From Bacteroides sp. (lineage in GTDB: Bacteria > Bacteroidota > Bacteroidia > Bacteroidales > Bacteroidaceae), in assembly GCA_015060735.1 (NCBI GenBank), contig SUXX01000018.1, positions 1 through 39,601 of the forward strand: a stretch of 39,601 nucleotides of DNA, given 5' to 3'. The position numbers were made by a program, and so were the translations under genes. Each line of letters begins with the position of its first letter. The stretch's first letter is position 1. The notes beneath the pieces were generated by a model. That model was not told where the DNA came from. It searched no databases and saw only the letters and a program-made list of their open reading frames with translations. This document shows positions 8,450-16,326 of this stretch, one piece after another.

Positions 8450-8473
8450 GATAAAAAAGTAATTATTTTTATC
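8450..8473 (-). terminator. Weak A/T-rich hairpin after the C_GCAxxG_C_C gene
   Basis: GATAAAAA and TTTTTATC form an 8-bp stem with an 8-nt loop just beyond the stop codon of the upstream minus-strand gene. It is weak, with no clean T-run, so termination here is only possible. Confidence 0.35.
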
Positions 8474-8486
8474 ATTTTTTATCAAA

Positions 8487-8954
8487 TCACACCTCTTTTG
8501 AATGTTTTTCAAGATACTCGGACCATATCCGAGCTGCTTCTTCAACCATCTTTGCACACGGACGCTTGGCATAATATTGACTTGTTCGTTGCTCGGGAGT
8601 AGAGACTACAGGTTCTTTAGAAGACAAACCTAATAAATCAGCACATCTTAATGCTCCATTACGACGCTTGAATTCTTCGGCCAATTCTTGCACCAAGGCA
8701 TAATTAGCTGCTTTTCCTTCTCGATTAGCTCCTTCCGTAGCACCAGTCTCCAAGCCAGCTAACATAAACAAGCCACATGCAGCACCACATGTTTCACGCA
8801 TTCGACCAATACCTCCACCAAAAGAAGCTGACATACGTAAAGCTTGTTCACGGGTAAAACCATATTGATCTGCAAAAGCCGCTACTACAGCCTGTGAACA
8901 ATTAAACCCTTCTTTGAAGAGGGAAACTGCTTTTTCAATTCTATCTTCTACCAT
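8487..8954 (-). CDS. C_GCAxxG_C_C family redox protein
   Basis: The 155-residue cytoplasmic protein carries the family's cysteine pattern: C19 (FNCSQAV), C56 and C60 in RETCGAACG, C104 (RCADLLG) and C133 (RPCAKMV). The family is thought to be redox active or to bind an iron-sulfur centre, but no reaction is established. No signal peptide is seen. The start lies 6 bp after the dehydrogenase stop, so it is the last gene of the rarA operon. The neighbour does not define its job; link to the NAD-dependent dehydrogenase is only positional. Confidence 0.88.
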   Translation of the reverse strand: MVEDRIEKAVSLFKEGFNCSQAVVAAFADQYGFTREQALRMSASFGGGIGRMRETCGAACGLFMLAGLETGATEGANREGKAANYALVQELAEEFKRRNGALRCADLLGLSSKEPVVSTPEQRTSQYYAKRPCAKMVEEAARIWSEYLEKHSKEV

Positions 8955-8960
8955 CGTCTT

Positions 8961-9917
8961 TTATTTAGCTACATTATTAATTACGTTACCTTCTATATAG
9001 GATTTCAAATTGGATACAGCTATCTGCATCAAGCGAACACGTGCTTCGTAAGTTGCCCACGCAATGTGTGGGGTTATGAAACAATTCTTTGCTTTCAACA
9101 AAGGATTGTCTGCCAATGGTGGTTCTGAGGAAAGCACATCCAAACCTGCTCCTGCTATAATACCGTTATTCAAGGCATTTGCTAAATCCATTTCATTAAT
9201 TAAAGGACCACGACCGGTATTAATCAAAATAGCTGTTGGCTTCATGGATTTCAAACGATTAGCATTGACCATTTCTTTCGTTTCTGGAGTTAAGGGACAA
9301 TGTAGGCTTACCACATCCGACATGGAGAAAAGTTCATCCATCCCAACTTTTAACACTCCATCCGGCAAATCAGCTTGCGACTTTGAAGTGTAGGCTAAAA
9401 CTTTCATTCCCATAGCCAATGCTATGCGAGCTGTTGCCTGACCTATATTGCCAAAACCTACAATACCTAATTGTTTCCCATCTAATTCCATTAAATTTGT
9501 GTCCCAATAACAAAAGTCCTGACTATTTGTCCATCGACCACACGTGTTTTCCGAAGCATAATATCCCACCCTTTGAGTTATGTTAAGTAAATGGGCAAAA
9601 ACCATCTGTGCCACACTCATGGTGCTATAAGCAGGAATATTTGTCACCACGATGTTTCGTTTCTTAGCCGATTCTATATCTACTACATTGTACCCTGTGG
9701 CCAATACACCGATGTATTTCAATCGTGGCAAGGCTTCCATGTGTTCTTTAGTCAGAACGGTCTTGTTGGTTATCAGTACTTCTGCATTTTCCGAACGTTC
9801 CAATACTTGTTCGGGAGTGGTGCGTTCGTATACGGTCAAATCGCCAAGAGATTGCATCCCTTCCCACGAGAGATCACCGGGATTCAATGCATATCCATCC
9901 AATACTATTATTTTCAT
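8961..9917 (-). CDS. D-2-hydroxyacid dehydrogenase (glycerate dehydrogenase-like)
   Basis: This 318-residue NAD(P)-dependent enzyme interconverts 2-oxoacids and D-2-hydroxyacids; similarity at TPHIAWAT suggests hydroxypyruvate reductase/glycerate dehydrogenase (HprA). The Rossmann motif GFGNIG is at 154-159. The catalytic residues are R236 (NTGRGPLI), E265 (LSSEPP) and H284 (ITPHIAW). Length is normal. It sits 20 bp after rarA and 6 bp before the C_GCAxxG_C_C gene, consistent with one transcript. Substrate specificity cannot be settled from the sequence. Confidence 0.92.
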   Translation of the reverse strand: MKIIVLDGYALNPGDLSWEGMQSLGDLTVYERTTPEQVLERSENAEVLITNKTVLTKEHMEALPRLKYIGVLATGYNVVDIESAKKRNIVVTNIPAYSTMSVAQMVFAHLLNITQRVGYYASENTCGRWTNSQDFCYWDTNLMELDGKQLGIVGFGNIGQATARIALAMGMKVLAYTSKSQADLPDGVLKVGMDELFSMSDVVSLHCPLTPETKEMVNANRLKSMKPTAILINTGRGPLINEMDLANALNNGIIAGAGLDVLSSEPPLADNPLLKAKNCFITPHIAWATYEARVRLMQIAVSNLKSYIEGNVINNVAK

Positions 9918-9937
9918 CCTTCTATTAATTATGACTA

Positions 9938-11215
9938 TTATTCTTTAAATCGTTCGCCCCATAATCCTTGCATCCGTTCTTTCAATTTTGCTTCTTGAGC
10001 ATTGTTTTGAGGATACCAAATGCGGCTTTCCTTCACTTCGTCGGGCAGAAATTGCTGATTGACAAAATGGCCTTCATAAGCATGGGCATATTTGTAATCT
10101 TTTCCATACCCCAATTGTTTCATCAATTTGGTCGGAGCATTACGCAAATGCAGAGGAACGGGCAAGTTTCCTGTCGACCGAACGATTTCCAAAGCACGGT
10201 TGATTCCCTCGTAAGCCGAATTGCTCTTAGGACTGGTAGCTAGATATACGGTTGCCTCGGCCAAAGGAATACGACCTTCCGGCCAACCGATTTTCATCAC
10301 GGCATCAAATGCGGCATTGGCCAACAACAAGGCATTTGGATTGGCCAAACCGATATCTTCTGAAGCGGAAATAACCAGACGACGAGCGATGAATGCAGGG
10401 TCTTCGCCACCCTCTACCATTCGAGCTAACCAATACAAAGCCCCGTCGGGGTCGCTTCCACGGATGGACTTGATAAATGCCGAGATAATATCGTAATGCA
10501 TTTCACCATCCTTATCGTATGCCAAAGGATTCTGCTGAAGGCGTTGAACAACCTTTTCATCTGTAATGATTATTTTTTCGGTATCTGCATCTGCTTCTAC
10601 TACAAGCTCCAGGATGTTCAACAACTTACGTGCATCCCCTCCCGAATATCGCAACATGGCATCTGTTTCCTTCAATTCGATATTTCTCTCCTTCAAGTAA
10701 GCATCTTTCCGAATGGCATTTTGTAACAACTCCAACAAGTCATCTTTCTCTAATGACTTCAAAACATAAAGCTGACAACGGGATAACAATGGTCTGATAA
10801 CTTCAAAAGATGGATTTTCGGTCGTCGCTCCTATCAATGTCACTACCCCTGTCTCTACGGCCCCCAACAACGAATCTTGTTGAGATTTGCTAAAACGATG
10901 GATTTCATCAATGAACAGGATGGGACTCATCTGATTAAAGAAACGATTACTCCGTGCCTTTTCTATGACATCACGCACATCTTTTACCCCACTCGTTACA
11001 GCACTCAACGTATAAAAAGGTGTCTCCAGCTTATGGGCTATGATTTGGGCCAAAGTGGTTTTCCCCACCCCAGGAGGTCCCCATAAGATGAAGGAAGAAA
11101 TGCGTCCGCCATCAATCATCCGCCTCAATATGGCACCCGGCCCCACCAGATGCTTTTGCCCTATATAGTCGTCGAGCGTCTTGGGGCGAAGACGCTCTGC
11201 CAACGGTTGTGCCAT
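9938..11215 (-). CDS. rarA: Replication-associated recombination protein A (AAA+ ATPase)
   Basis: RarA/MgsA is a clamp-loader-like AAA+ ATPase acting at stalled replication forks. The 425-residue length is typical. Walker A GPPGVGKTT is at 46-54, Walker B ILFIDEIHRF near 99-108, sensor 1 IGATTENPSFE follows, and the C-terminal tetramerisation region contains the characteristic YKYAHAYEGHFVNQQFLP. The start at 11215 follows a -7 box by about 28 bp. It leads a three-gene operon with a dehydrogenase and a redox protein. Confidence 0.97.
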   Translation of the reverse strand: MAQPLAERLRPKTLDDYIGQKHLVGPGAILRRMIDGGRISSFILWGPPGVGKTTLAQIIAHKLETPFYTLSAVTSGVKDVRDVIEKARSNRFFNQMSPILFIDEIHRFSKSQQDSLLGAVETGVVTLIGATTENPSFEVIRPLLSRCQLYVLKSLEKDDLLELLQNAIRKDAYLKERNIELKETDAMLRYSGGDARKLLNILELVVEADADTEKIIITDEKVVQRLQQNPLAYDKDGEMHYDIISAFIKSIRGSDPDGALYWLARMVEGGEDPAFIARRLVISASEDIGLANPNALLLANAAFDAVMKIGWPEGRIPLAEATVYLATSPKSNSAYEGINRALEIVRSTGNLPVPLHLRNAPTKLMKQLGYGKDYKYAHAYEGHFVNQQFLPDEVKESRIWYPQNNAQEAKLKERMQGLWGERFKE

Positions 11216-11243
11216 GTTATCAATTCTTTCTATTATTTAGATG

Positions 11244-11251
11244 CAAAGTTA
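11244..11251 (-). promoter_or_regulatory. Promoter -7 box of the rarA operon
   Basis: The minus strand reads TAACTTTG, an exact TAnnTTTG match, 28 bp upstream of the rarA start. Confidence 0.6.
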
Positions 11252-11289
11252 AGAAAATAAGGCGGACTTTTGAAAAAATGACTTGACAT

Positions 11290-11356
11290 TTTATGAAAAA
11301 CGTCTTCGCGTTTTTATCCATACGCCTTCGCTTAAAAAAAATACGTGAAGACATTT
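11290..11356. repeat. Hairpin-forming intergenic element with CGTGAAGAC/CGTCTTCGCG motifs
   Basis: AAAAACG-TCTTCG-CGTTTTT (11296-11315) forms a 7-bp stem. It is followed by ACGCCTTCGC and then ACGTGAAGAC (near 11342), which is nearly complementary to the first loop. Similar words, in TGAAGGCGTTT...AAACGCCTTCA form, occur at 37974-38022. It may be a degenerate dispersed element. No gene of over 60 codons here looks real. Confidence 0.4.
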
Positions 11357-11423
11357 GAATATTTCCTCTATAAAGCATGAAAGAATTTTGTTGATTTTTT
11401 CGTAACAACACTTTAAAGAAAGT

Positions 11424-11457
11424 AAAAAAGGAACCTTTTCACAAAGGCTCCTTTTTT
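11424..11457. terminator. Terminator hairpin in the rarA/glnS gap
   Basis: AAAAAAGGAACCTTT pairs with AAAGGCTCCTTTTTT with a single G-U or mismatch position and a short loop. Runs of A and T on both sides allow function in either direction. No recognised gene reads into it, which is why a small minus-strand transcript is proposed. Confidence 0.75.
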
Positions 11458-11632
11458 GTTTTCAATAGGTATTAGTTTTTTAAGGTAAAAAGATTGTTTT
11501 CAGGATAACAATGCAAATATGCGGGCTTTTTTAGAAGCATCCAAATAAAAAGTTATGTCCTACAACATATTTTGCCTTTTTCTGTCATTTTGATGAAAAA
11601 AAGTATGCCTGACATCCTTTTCAGATATTTCC
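11424..11632 (-). ncRNA. Candidate minus-strand small transcript
   Basis: The minus strand has a promoter-like TTG (11668-11666), a 19-bp spacer and TAACTTTG (11646-11639). About 180 bases downstream a strong terminator hairpin ends in a T-run. Between them there is no convincing coding frame; the longest has 27 codons and its ATG sits three bases after the -7 box. The segment could encode a small regulatory RNA of roughly 200 nt. Evidence is limited to the promoter and terminator pairing. Confidence 0.35.
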
Positions 11633-11638
11633 GCATGA

Positions 11639-11668
11639 CAAAGTTACTAAAAAGTCTCAAGTTACCAA
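11639..11668 (-). promoter_or_regulatory. Possible promoter for the candidate small transcript
   Basis: TTG at 11668-11666 is spaced 19 bp from TAACTTTG (11646-11639) on the minus strand. Confidence 0.4.
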
Positions 11669-11708
11669 CAAAAAAGGGGCTTTTTTCTTACATTTAAATA
11701 TCTTTACC

Positions 11709-11750
11709 AATTAATCTTTTCAAGAAAACTATTTTTTGAAAAGATTAATT
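11709..11750. repeat. Perfect 15-bp inverted repeat upstream of glnS
   Basis: AATTAATCTTTTCAA (11709-11723) and its exact complement TTGAAAAGATTAATT (11736-11750) flank a 12-nt spacer. It lies about 110 bp upstream of the glnS -7 box. It may be an operator or a recombination scar; as an A/T-rich stem it is a poor terminator. Confidence 0.55.
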
Positions 11751-11859
11751 ACTATCAAACCTTCTTATTTCAGCCTAAAGAAAGTGGGATAAATCCTTAG
11801 AAATTCAAAAAACAGGCGAGATAATATTAATAAAATAATGTATATCCCAAAAGATTGTG

Positions 11860-11867
11860 TATTTTTG
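11860..11867 (+). promoter_or_regulatory. Promoter -7 box of glnS
   Basis: TATTTTTG matches TAnnTTTG and lies 34 bp upstream of the ATG at 11901. Because transcription should start near 11874, the longer open frame that begins at 11838 is not the true start. Confidence 0.65.
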
Positions 11868-11900
11868 CACTCCGAAAAGTGTAAAAAGATAGAATCCATT

Positions 11901-13640
11901 ATGAGTGAAATGAACAATAACGAAGTAACAGAGAAGAAAAGTCTGAACTTCATCGAACAGGCAGTAGAGAAAGACCTCAGCGAGGGCAAGAATGGAAACC
12001 GAGTACAAACCCGTTTCCCGCCCGAACCGAACGGATACCTCCACATCGGACACGCCAAAGCTATCTGTCTGGATTTTGGTATTGCAGCCCGCTATGGCGG
12101 TGTGTGCAACCTCCGTTTCGACGACACTAACCCCACGAAAGAGGATATGGAATACGTAGAAGCCATCAAGGAAGACATCCAATGGCTCGGCTTCCAATGG
12201 GGTAACGAATATTATGCATCCGATTACTTCCAGCAACTTTGGGATTTTGCCATCCGCTTAATCAAGGAAGGCAAGGCGTACATTGATGAACAATCATCAG
12301 AAGACATTGCTGCACAGAAAGGCACTCCTACCCAACCGGGTACAGAAAGCCCTTATCGCAATCGTCCCATAGAAGAAAGCCTCACCCTGTTCGAAAAGAT
12401 GAACACCGGTGAAATCGAAGAAGGTAAGATGGTTCTCCGTGCCAAAATTGACATGGCCAGCCCCAACATGCACTTCCGCGACCCAATCATCTACCGCGTA
12501 GTGAAGCATCCGCACCACCGTACCGGTGACACATGGAAAGCTTACCCGATGTATGACTTTGCCCACGGTCAGAGCGACTTCTTCGAAGGAGTGACCCACT
12601 CATTGTGCACCCTCGAATTTGTGCCTCACCGTCCATTATACGATTTGTTTGTTGACTGGGTGAAAGAAGACCAAGACCTAGATGACAACCGTCCCCGTCA
12701 GTATGAGTTCAACAAGCTGAATCTCAACTACACCCTAATGAGCAAACGTAACCTTCTCATCCTCGTGAAGGAAGGTTTGGTCAATGGTTGGGACGACCCA
12801 CGCATGCCGACCCTCTGCGGTTTCCGTCGTCGTGGCTACTCTCCTGAGTCCATCCGAAACTTCGTCGATAAGATTGGCTACACCACTTTCGATGCCTTGA
12901 ACGATTTCGCCTTGCTCGAAAGTGCTGTCCGCGATGACCTTAATAAGCGTTCAACCCGCGTCAGTGCCGTAATTAACCCCGTGAAGCTCATCATCACCAA
13001 CTATCCCGAGGGACAAGTAGAAGCCATGGAAGCCATCAATAATCCGGAAGATCCGAATTCAGGCACCCACACCATTGAATTCAGCCGTGAACTTTGGATG
13101 GAACGTGAAGACTTCATGGAAAACGCTCCAAAGAAGTATTTCCGCATGACCCCAGGTCAGGAAGTACGTCTGAAGAATGCCTACATCGTTAAGTGTACCG
13201 GATGTGAAAAGGACGAAAATGGCAATATCACTACCGTCTATGCCGAATACGACCCCGACACCAAGACCGGTATGCCAGGCAGCAGCCGTAAAGTGAAAGG
13301 TACTCTCCATTGGGTTAGTTGCAACCATTGCCTCAAGGCCGAAGTACGTTTGTATGACCGTTTGTGGAAAGTGGAAAATCCTCGTGACGAAATGTCCGAC
13401 ATCCGTGAAGCTAAGAACTGCGACGCATTGGAAGCCATGAAAGAAATGATTAATCCGGATTCATTGAAGGTATTGACCGAATGTTATGTCGAAAAATTCC
13501 TGGCCGACGCCAAACCTCTCGACTATTTACAATTCCAACGCATCGGTTACTTCAATGTGGACAAGGACTCAACCTCTGACCACTTAGTATTCAACCGTAC
13601 CGTGTCGCTGAAAGATACTTGGAGCAAAATCAATAAATAA
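11901..13640 (+). CDS. glnS: Glutaminyl-tRNA synthetase
   Basis: GlnRS charges tRNA-Gln with glutamine. The 579-residue class I synthetase has the HIGH motif as YLHIGHAK (HIGH at 48-51) and the KMSKS motif as LMSKR near 279-283. It also has FDDTNPTKED and the anticodon-binding beta barrels that end in VFNRTVSLKDTWSKI. The start is set at 11901 (MSEMNNNEV), because the frame's first ATG at 11838 lies upstream of the -7 box. A TPR gene follows after 15 bp, then dedA and tpx, probably as one transcript. Presence of GlnRS implies direct Gln-tRNA charging. Confidence 0.97.
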   Translation: MSEMNNNEVTEKKSLNFIEQAVEKDLSEGKNGNRVQTRFPPEPNGYLHIGHAKAICLDFGIAARYGGVCNLRFDDTNPTKEDMEYVEAIKEDIQWLGFQWGNEYYASDYFQQLWDFAIRLIKEGKAYIDEQSSEDIAAQKGTPTQPGTESPYRNRPIEESLTLFEKMNTGEIEEGKMVLRAKIDMASPNMHFRDPIIYRVVKHPHHRTGDTWKAYPMYDFAHGQSDFFEGVTHSLCTLEFVPHRPLYDLFVDWVKEDQDLDDNRPRQYEFNKLNLNYTLMSKRNLLILVKEGLVNGWDDPRMPTLCGFRRRGYSPESIRNFVDKIGYTTFDALNDFALLESAVRDDLNKRSTRVSAVINPVKLIITNYPEGQVEAMEAINNPEDPNSGTHTIEFSRELWMEREDFMENAPKKYFRMTPGQEVRLKNAYIVKCTGCEKDENGNITTVYAEYDPDTKTGMPGSSRKVKGTLHWVSCNHCLKAEVRLYDRLWKVENPRDEMSDIREAKNCDALEAMKEMINPDSLKVLTECYVEKFLADAKPLDYLQFQRIGYFNVDKDSTSDHLVFNRTVSLKDTWSKINK

Positions 13641-13655
13641 ATCATTAATAAGCCT

Positions 13656-15098
13656 ATGAACAACGACCTGTCTTCCTACTTCGAAGACCCGGAATTCAAA
13701 GACATATTAGCTAAATATGAGGGTATGGTAGAAAGCCATACCCCCACTTATTTTGATGCCGAAGAATTAACCGACATCGCCGAGTATTACGCATACCTCA
13801 ATGAAGAACAGAAGGCAGAAAAAGCCATCGAACTAGCCTTGCAACTACACCCTTCCAATACCGATGTCTTGATTTTCAAGTCACGTTCTTTAGCCATCAA
13901 GGGAAAACTGAAAGAAGCCTATCAGATAGCAGACCTTATCGAAGACACATCCGATCGGGAAGTAAAATTTTTGAAAGCAGATCTTTTGATGGAAGAAAAA
14001 CGTATAGACGATGCCGAACTTATCTTTGAGGAATTGGCTGAGACTGAAGAAGAATCGTTAGATGTCTTACTCGACATAGCCATGACCTACATGGACACCA
14101 ACCAAAAAGAATATGCACTCAAATGGTTGGAAAAAATTAGGCAAAAAGGTATCAATGAAACCAATAACCAAACATTCAGAGATGCTTGGTGTGATTTCTG
14201 CATGACATTTGGTGAACCAGAAAAAGCAATCCAAGCCTTCCAATTAAGCCTGGACAAACACCCATATTCCACCAGACATTGGAATGGATTGGCCAAGTGT
14301 TATTTGGCTCAATCTGCAAACATACAAGCCCACGAGGCCGTAGACTTCGCCTTGGCCATCGACGAGAATAATGAAGAAGCATTGGAAGTTAAAGGTTTTT
14401 GTTATCTGCAAGACGAAAATCAGATAGAAGCAATCAATATATTCAAAAGAATCCTTCCAACAACAAAAACAAAAAGCAGAATTTATGCTCTAATCGCCAA
14501 ATCCTACATGGAATTGGAAAATACGGTAGAACTATTAAATACCTGCATGGAATGGTTGAAACAATGTCCCAAACTGACAGACTTTGAAAAGTCAGAAATA
14601 TACAGTTACATTGCAATGTGTTACAGCCATCTTGAGAAACCCGAAGAAGGTATGAAATACATTGATGAAGCCATCAGAATCAACCCCTTCTATCGAGGAG
14701 GCATATTACAGAAAGGCATGCTTCATTTGCAACTCAAAGAAAAAGAAAACGCAAAAAAGCTATTTCAAAAGGCATTGTCATTATCACCCGATGACGAACA
14801 GATAGAAGTCTTATACAGCATAGCCAATTGTTATTTTTTTCTTAAAGAATACGAAGATACTATTAATTGTTGTGAGAATATCATCTACAATTATCCCAAC
14901 GAAAAGTTAGAAGCACTATTGATTAATGCTTCTTGTTATTATGAATTGAACCATCCGGACAAATGTCTGAATTACATCGCCCAAGCTTTGAAGATAAACG
15001 AACATCAATTTGACGAAAGCATATTAAAGGACAAACGTTTTTCAGCCATGTTTGCCGATTTGACAAAACTGACAGAAATATTAAACAACCAAAAATAA
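13656..15098 (+). CDS. Tetratricopeptide repeat protein
   Basis: This 480-residue protein is built of helical tetratricopeptide repeats across nearly its whole length. Clear units are AEKAIELALQLHPSNTDVL, PEKAIQAFQLSLDKHPYST and EEGMKYIDEAIRINPFYRGG, each with the alternating small/large pattern and Pro at the loop. No signal peptide or membrane helix is seen, so it is likely a cytoplasmic scaffold for protein interactions. The partner is unknown. It lies 15 bp after glnS and 9 bp before dedA. Confidence 0.9.
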   Translation: MNNDLSSYFEDPEFKDILAKYEGMVESHTPTYFDAEELTDIAEYYAYLNEEQKAEKAIELALQLHPSNTDVLIFKSRSLAIKGKLKEAYQIADLIEDTSDREVKFLKADLLMEEKRIDDAELIFEELAETEEESLDVLLDIAMTYMDTNQKEYALKWLEKIRQKGINETNNQTFRDAWCDFCMTFGEPEKAIQAFQLSLDKHPYSTRHWNGLAKCYLAQSANIQAHEAVDFALAIDENNEEALEVKGFCYLQDENQIEAINIFKRILPTTKTKSRIYALIAKSYMELENTVELLNTCMEWLKQCPKLTDFEKSEIYSYIAMCYSHLEKPEEGMKYIDEAIRINPFYRGGILQKGMLHLQLKEKENAKKLFQKALSLSPDDEQIEVLYSIANCYFFLKEYEDTINCCENIIYNYPNEKLEALLINASCYYELNHPDKCLNYIAQALKINEHQFDESILKDKRFSAMFADLTKLTEILNNQK

Positions 15099-15107
15099 AT
15101 TTATCAT

Positions 15108-15734
15108 ATGGAATCCGTTACATTTATTCAGTGGTGCTTAGACAACTTAAATTATTGGACCATCACCATTCTGATGACCATTGAAAGTTCTTTCATCCCC
15201 TTTCCATCCGAAGTAGTAGTACCTCCTGCCGCCTATAGAGCTGCCAATCCAAACAGCGAATTGAATGTATATCTAGTAGTTCTATTTGCTACAATAGGAG
15301 CTAATATTGGGGCACTCATCAATTACTTCTTAGCTTACTACGTAGGCCGTCCTATTGTCTATAAATTTGCTAATAGTCGTTTCGGTCATATGTGCCTGAT
15401 AGATGAAGAAAAAGTAAAACATGCTGAAGCTTATTTTGACAAGCACGGTGCATTATCAACATTCATCGGACGCTTGATTCCTGCCGTTAGACAATTGATT
15501 TCCATACCAGCAGGACTTTCTAAAATGAAACTCTCTACATTCTTACTTTACACTACTTTAGGAGCAGGTATATGGAATGCCATTTTAGCAGCTATTGGAT
15601 ATAGTTTGCAATCCGTTGTTCCTGAAGACCAACTACTTGACACGGTATCACAATACAGCCATGAAATTGGATATATATTTATAGCAGTCGGTGTATTGAT
15701 TGTGGGATATTTAATTTATAAAGGACGTAAATAA
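15108..15734 (+). CDS. DedA-family inner-membrane protein
   Basis: The 208-residue polytopic membrane protein belongs to the DedA/SNARE-associated family. Members include undecaprenyl-phosphate and phospholipid flippases, though the exact substrate here is unknown. Features are the re-entrant motif ESSFIPFPSEVVVPPAAY near residues 26-43 and the FIGRLIPAVRQLISIPAGLSKM signature near 121-142 containing the conserved arginines. Further hydrophobic segments sit at about 55-80, 143-165 and 185-203. It lies between the TPR gene (9 bp) and tpx (52 bp). An envelope role is inferred from the family. Confidence 0.92.
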   Translation: MESVTFIQWCLDNLNYWTITILMTIESSFIPFPSEVVVPPAAYRAANPNSELNVYLVVLFATIGANIGALINYFLAYYVGRPIVYKFANSRFGHMCLIDEEKVKHAEAYFDKHGALSTFIGRLIPAVRQLISIPAGLSKMKLSTFLLYTTLGAGIWNAILAAIGYSLQSVVPEDQLLDTVSQYSHEIGYIFIAVGVLIVGYLIYKGRK

Positions 15735-15786
15735 ACCATTCAGCCTCCTCATTTGTTATATCATAAGAATTAAAAACATAAGATTT

Positions 15787-16287
15787 ATGGCTGTAACATT
15801 TAAAGGTATTCCAATTACATTAGCCGGAGAATTTGTAAATAAAGGAACACAAGCACCGGATTTTACTCTAGTCAAAGAAGATTTAAAAGAGTATAAATTA
15901 AGTGATTGGAAAGGTAAATATTTGATTTTAAACATATTTCCAAGCCTGGATACAAGTGTATGCGGAACAAGCGTAAGACGGTTTAACAAAATAGGTGCCA
16001 ACCTTCCGGAAACAACCGTTTTATGTATTTCCAAAGATTTACCTTTTGCACAAAGCCGTTTTTGTTCTGTAGAGGGGTTAAACAACGTCATCCCATTATC
16101 CGATTATTGCTATACTTCCGATTTCGGGGAAAAATATGGAGTATTGATGACAGATGGGCCATTAAAAGGATTGCTAGCACGTGCCGTTATCATTATTGAC
16201 CGAATGGGAAAAATCATTTATTCAGAACTTGTTTCAGAAATTACGCACGAGCCCAATTATGATGAAGCATTGAAGGTTGTCAAATAA
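15787..16287 (+). CDS. tpx: Thiol peroxidase (atypical 2-Cys peroxiredoxin)
   Basis: Tpx reduces peroxides using thioredoxin. The 166-residue protein has the peroxidatic Cys59 in DTSVCGTSVRRF (with Thr56) and the resolving Cys93 in SRFCSVEGLNN, close to E. coli Tpx positions 61 and 95. The thioredoxin fold, TLxGE-like N-terminus and C-terminal EITHEPNYDEAL are all present. It is 52 bp downstream of dedA with no convincing -7 box between, so it is probably part of the glnS transcript. Its TAA lies inside the shared terminator stem. Confidence 0.96.
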   Translation: MAVTFKGIPITLAGEFVNKGTQAPDFTLVKEDLKEYKLSDWKGKYLILNIFPSLDTSVCGTSVRRFNKIGANLPETTVLCISKDLPFAQSRFCSVEGLNNVIPLSDYCYTSDFGEKYGVLMTDGPLKGLLARAVIIIDRMGKIIYSELVSEITHEPNYDEALKVVK

Positions 16288-16326
16288 GAAGGAGGCAGGA
16301 TTTATTTATCCTGCCTCCTTCTTATT
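16283..16326. terminator. Bidirectional terminator for tpx and manC
   Basis: Perfect 19-bp arms (16283-16301 and 16308-16326, core AAGAAGGAGGCAGGAT) enclose a 6-nt loop. The tpx stop is inside the left arm and the manC stop begins inside the right arm, so both convergent genes end in one hairpin. It has no long T-run, so efficiency is inferred from stem strength. Confidence 0.85.

Noticed and set aside
11220-11411. 63-codon minus-strand frame in the rarA/glnS gap
   Set aside because: The composition is Lys/Arg/Phe-rich with no recognisable motif, it covers the rarA promoter, and it includes hairpin repeats. Probably noncoding.
11838-11900. N-terminal extension of GlnRS from ATG 11838
   Set aside because: The -7 box TATTTTTG at 11860-11867 lies inside this stretch, so it should not be in the mRNA; the downstream ATG at 11901 fits the family start.
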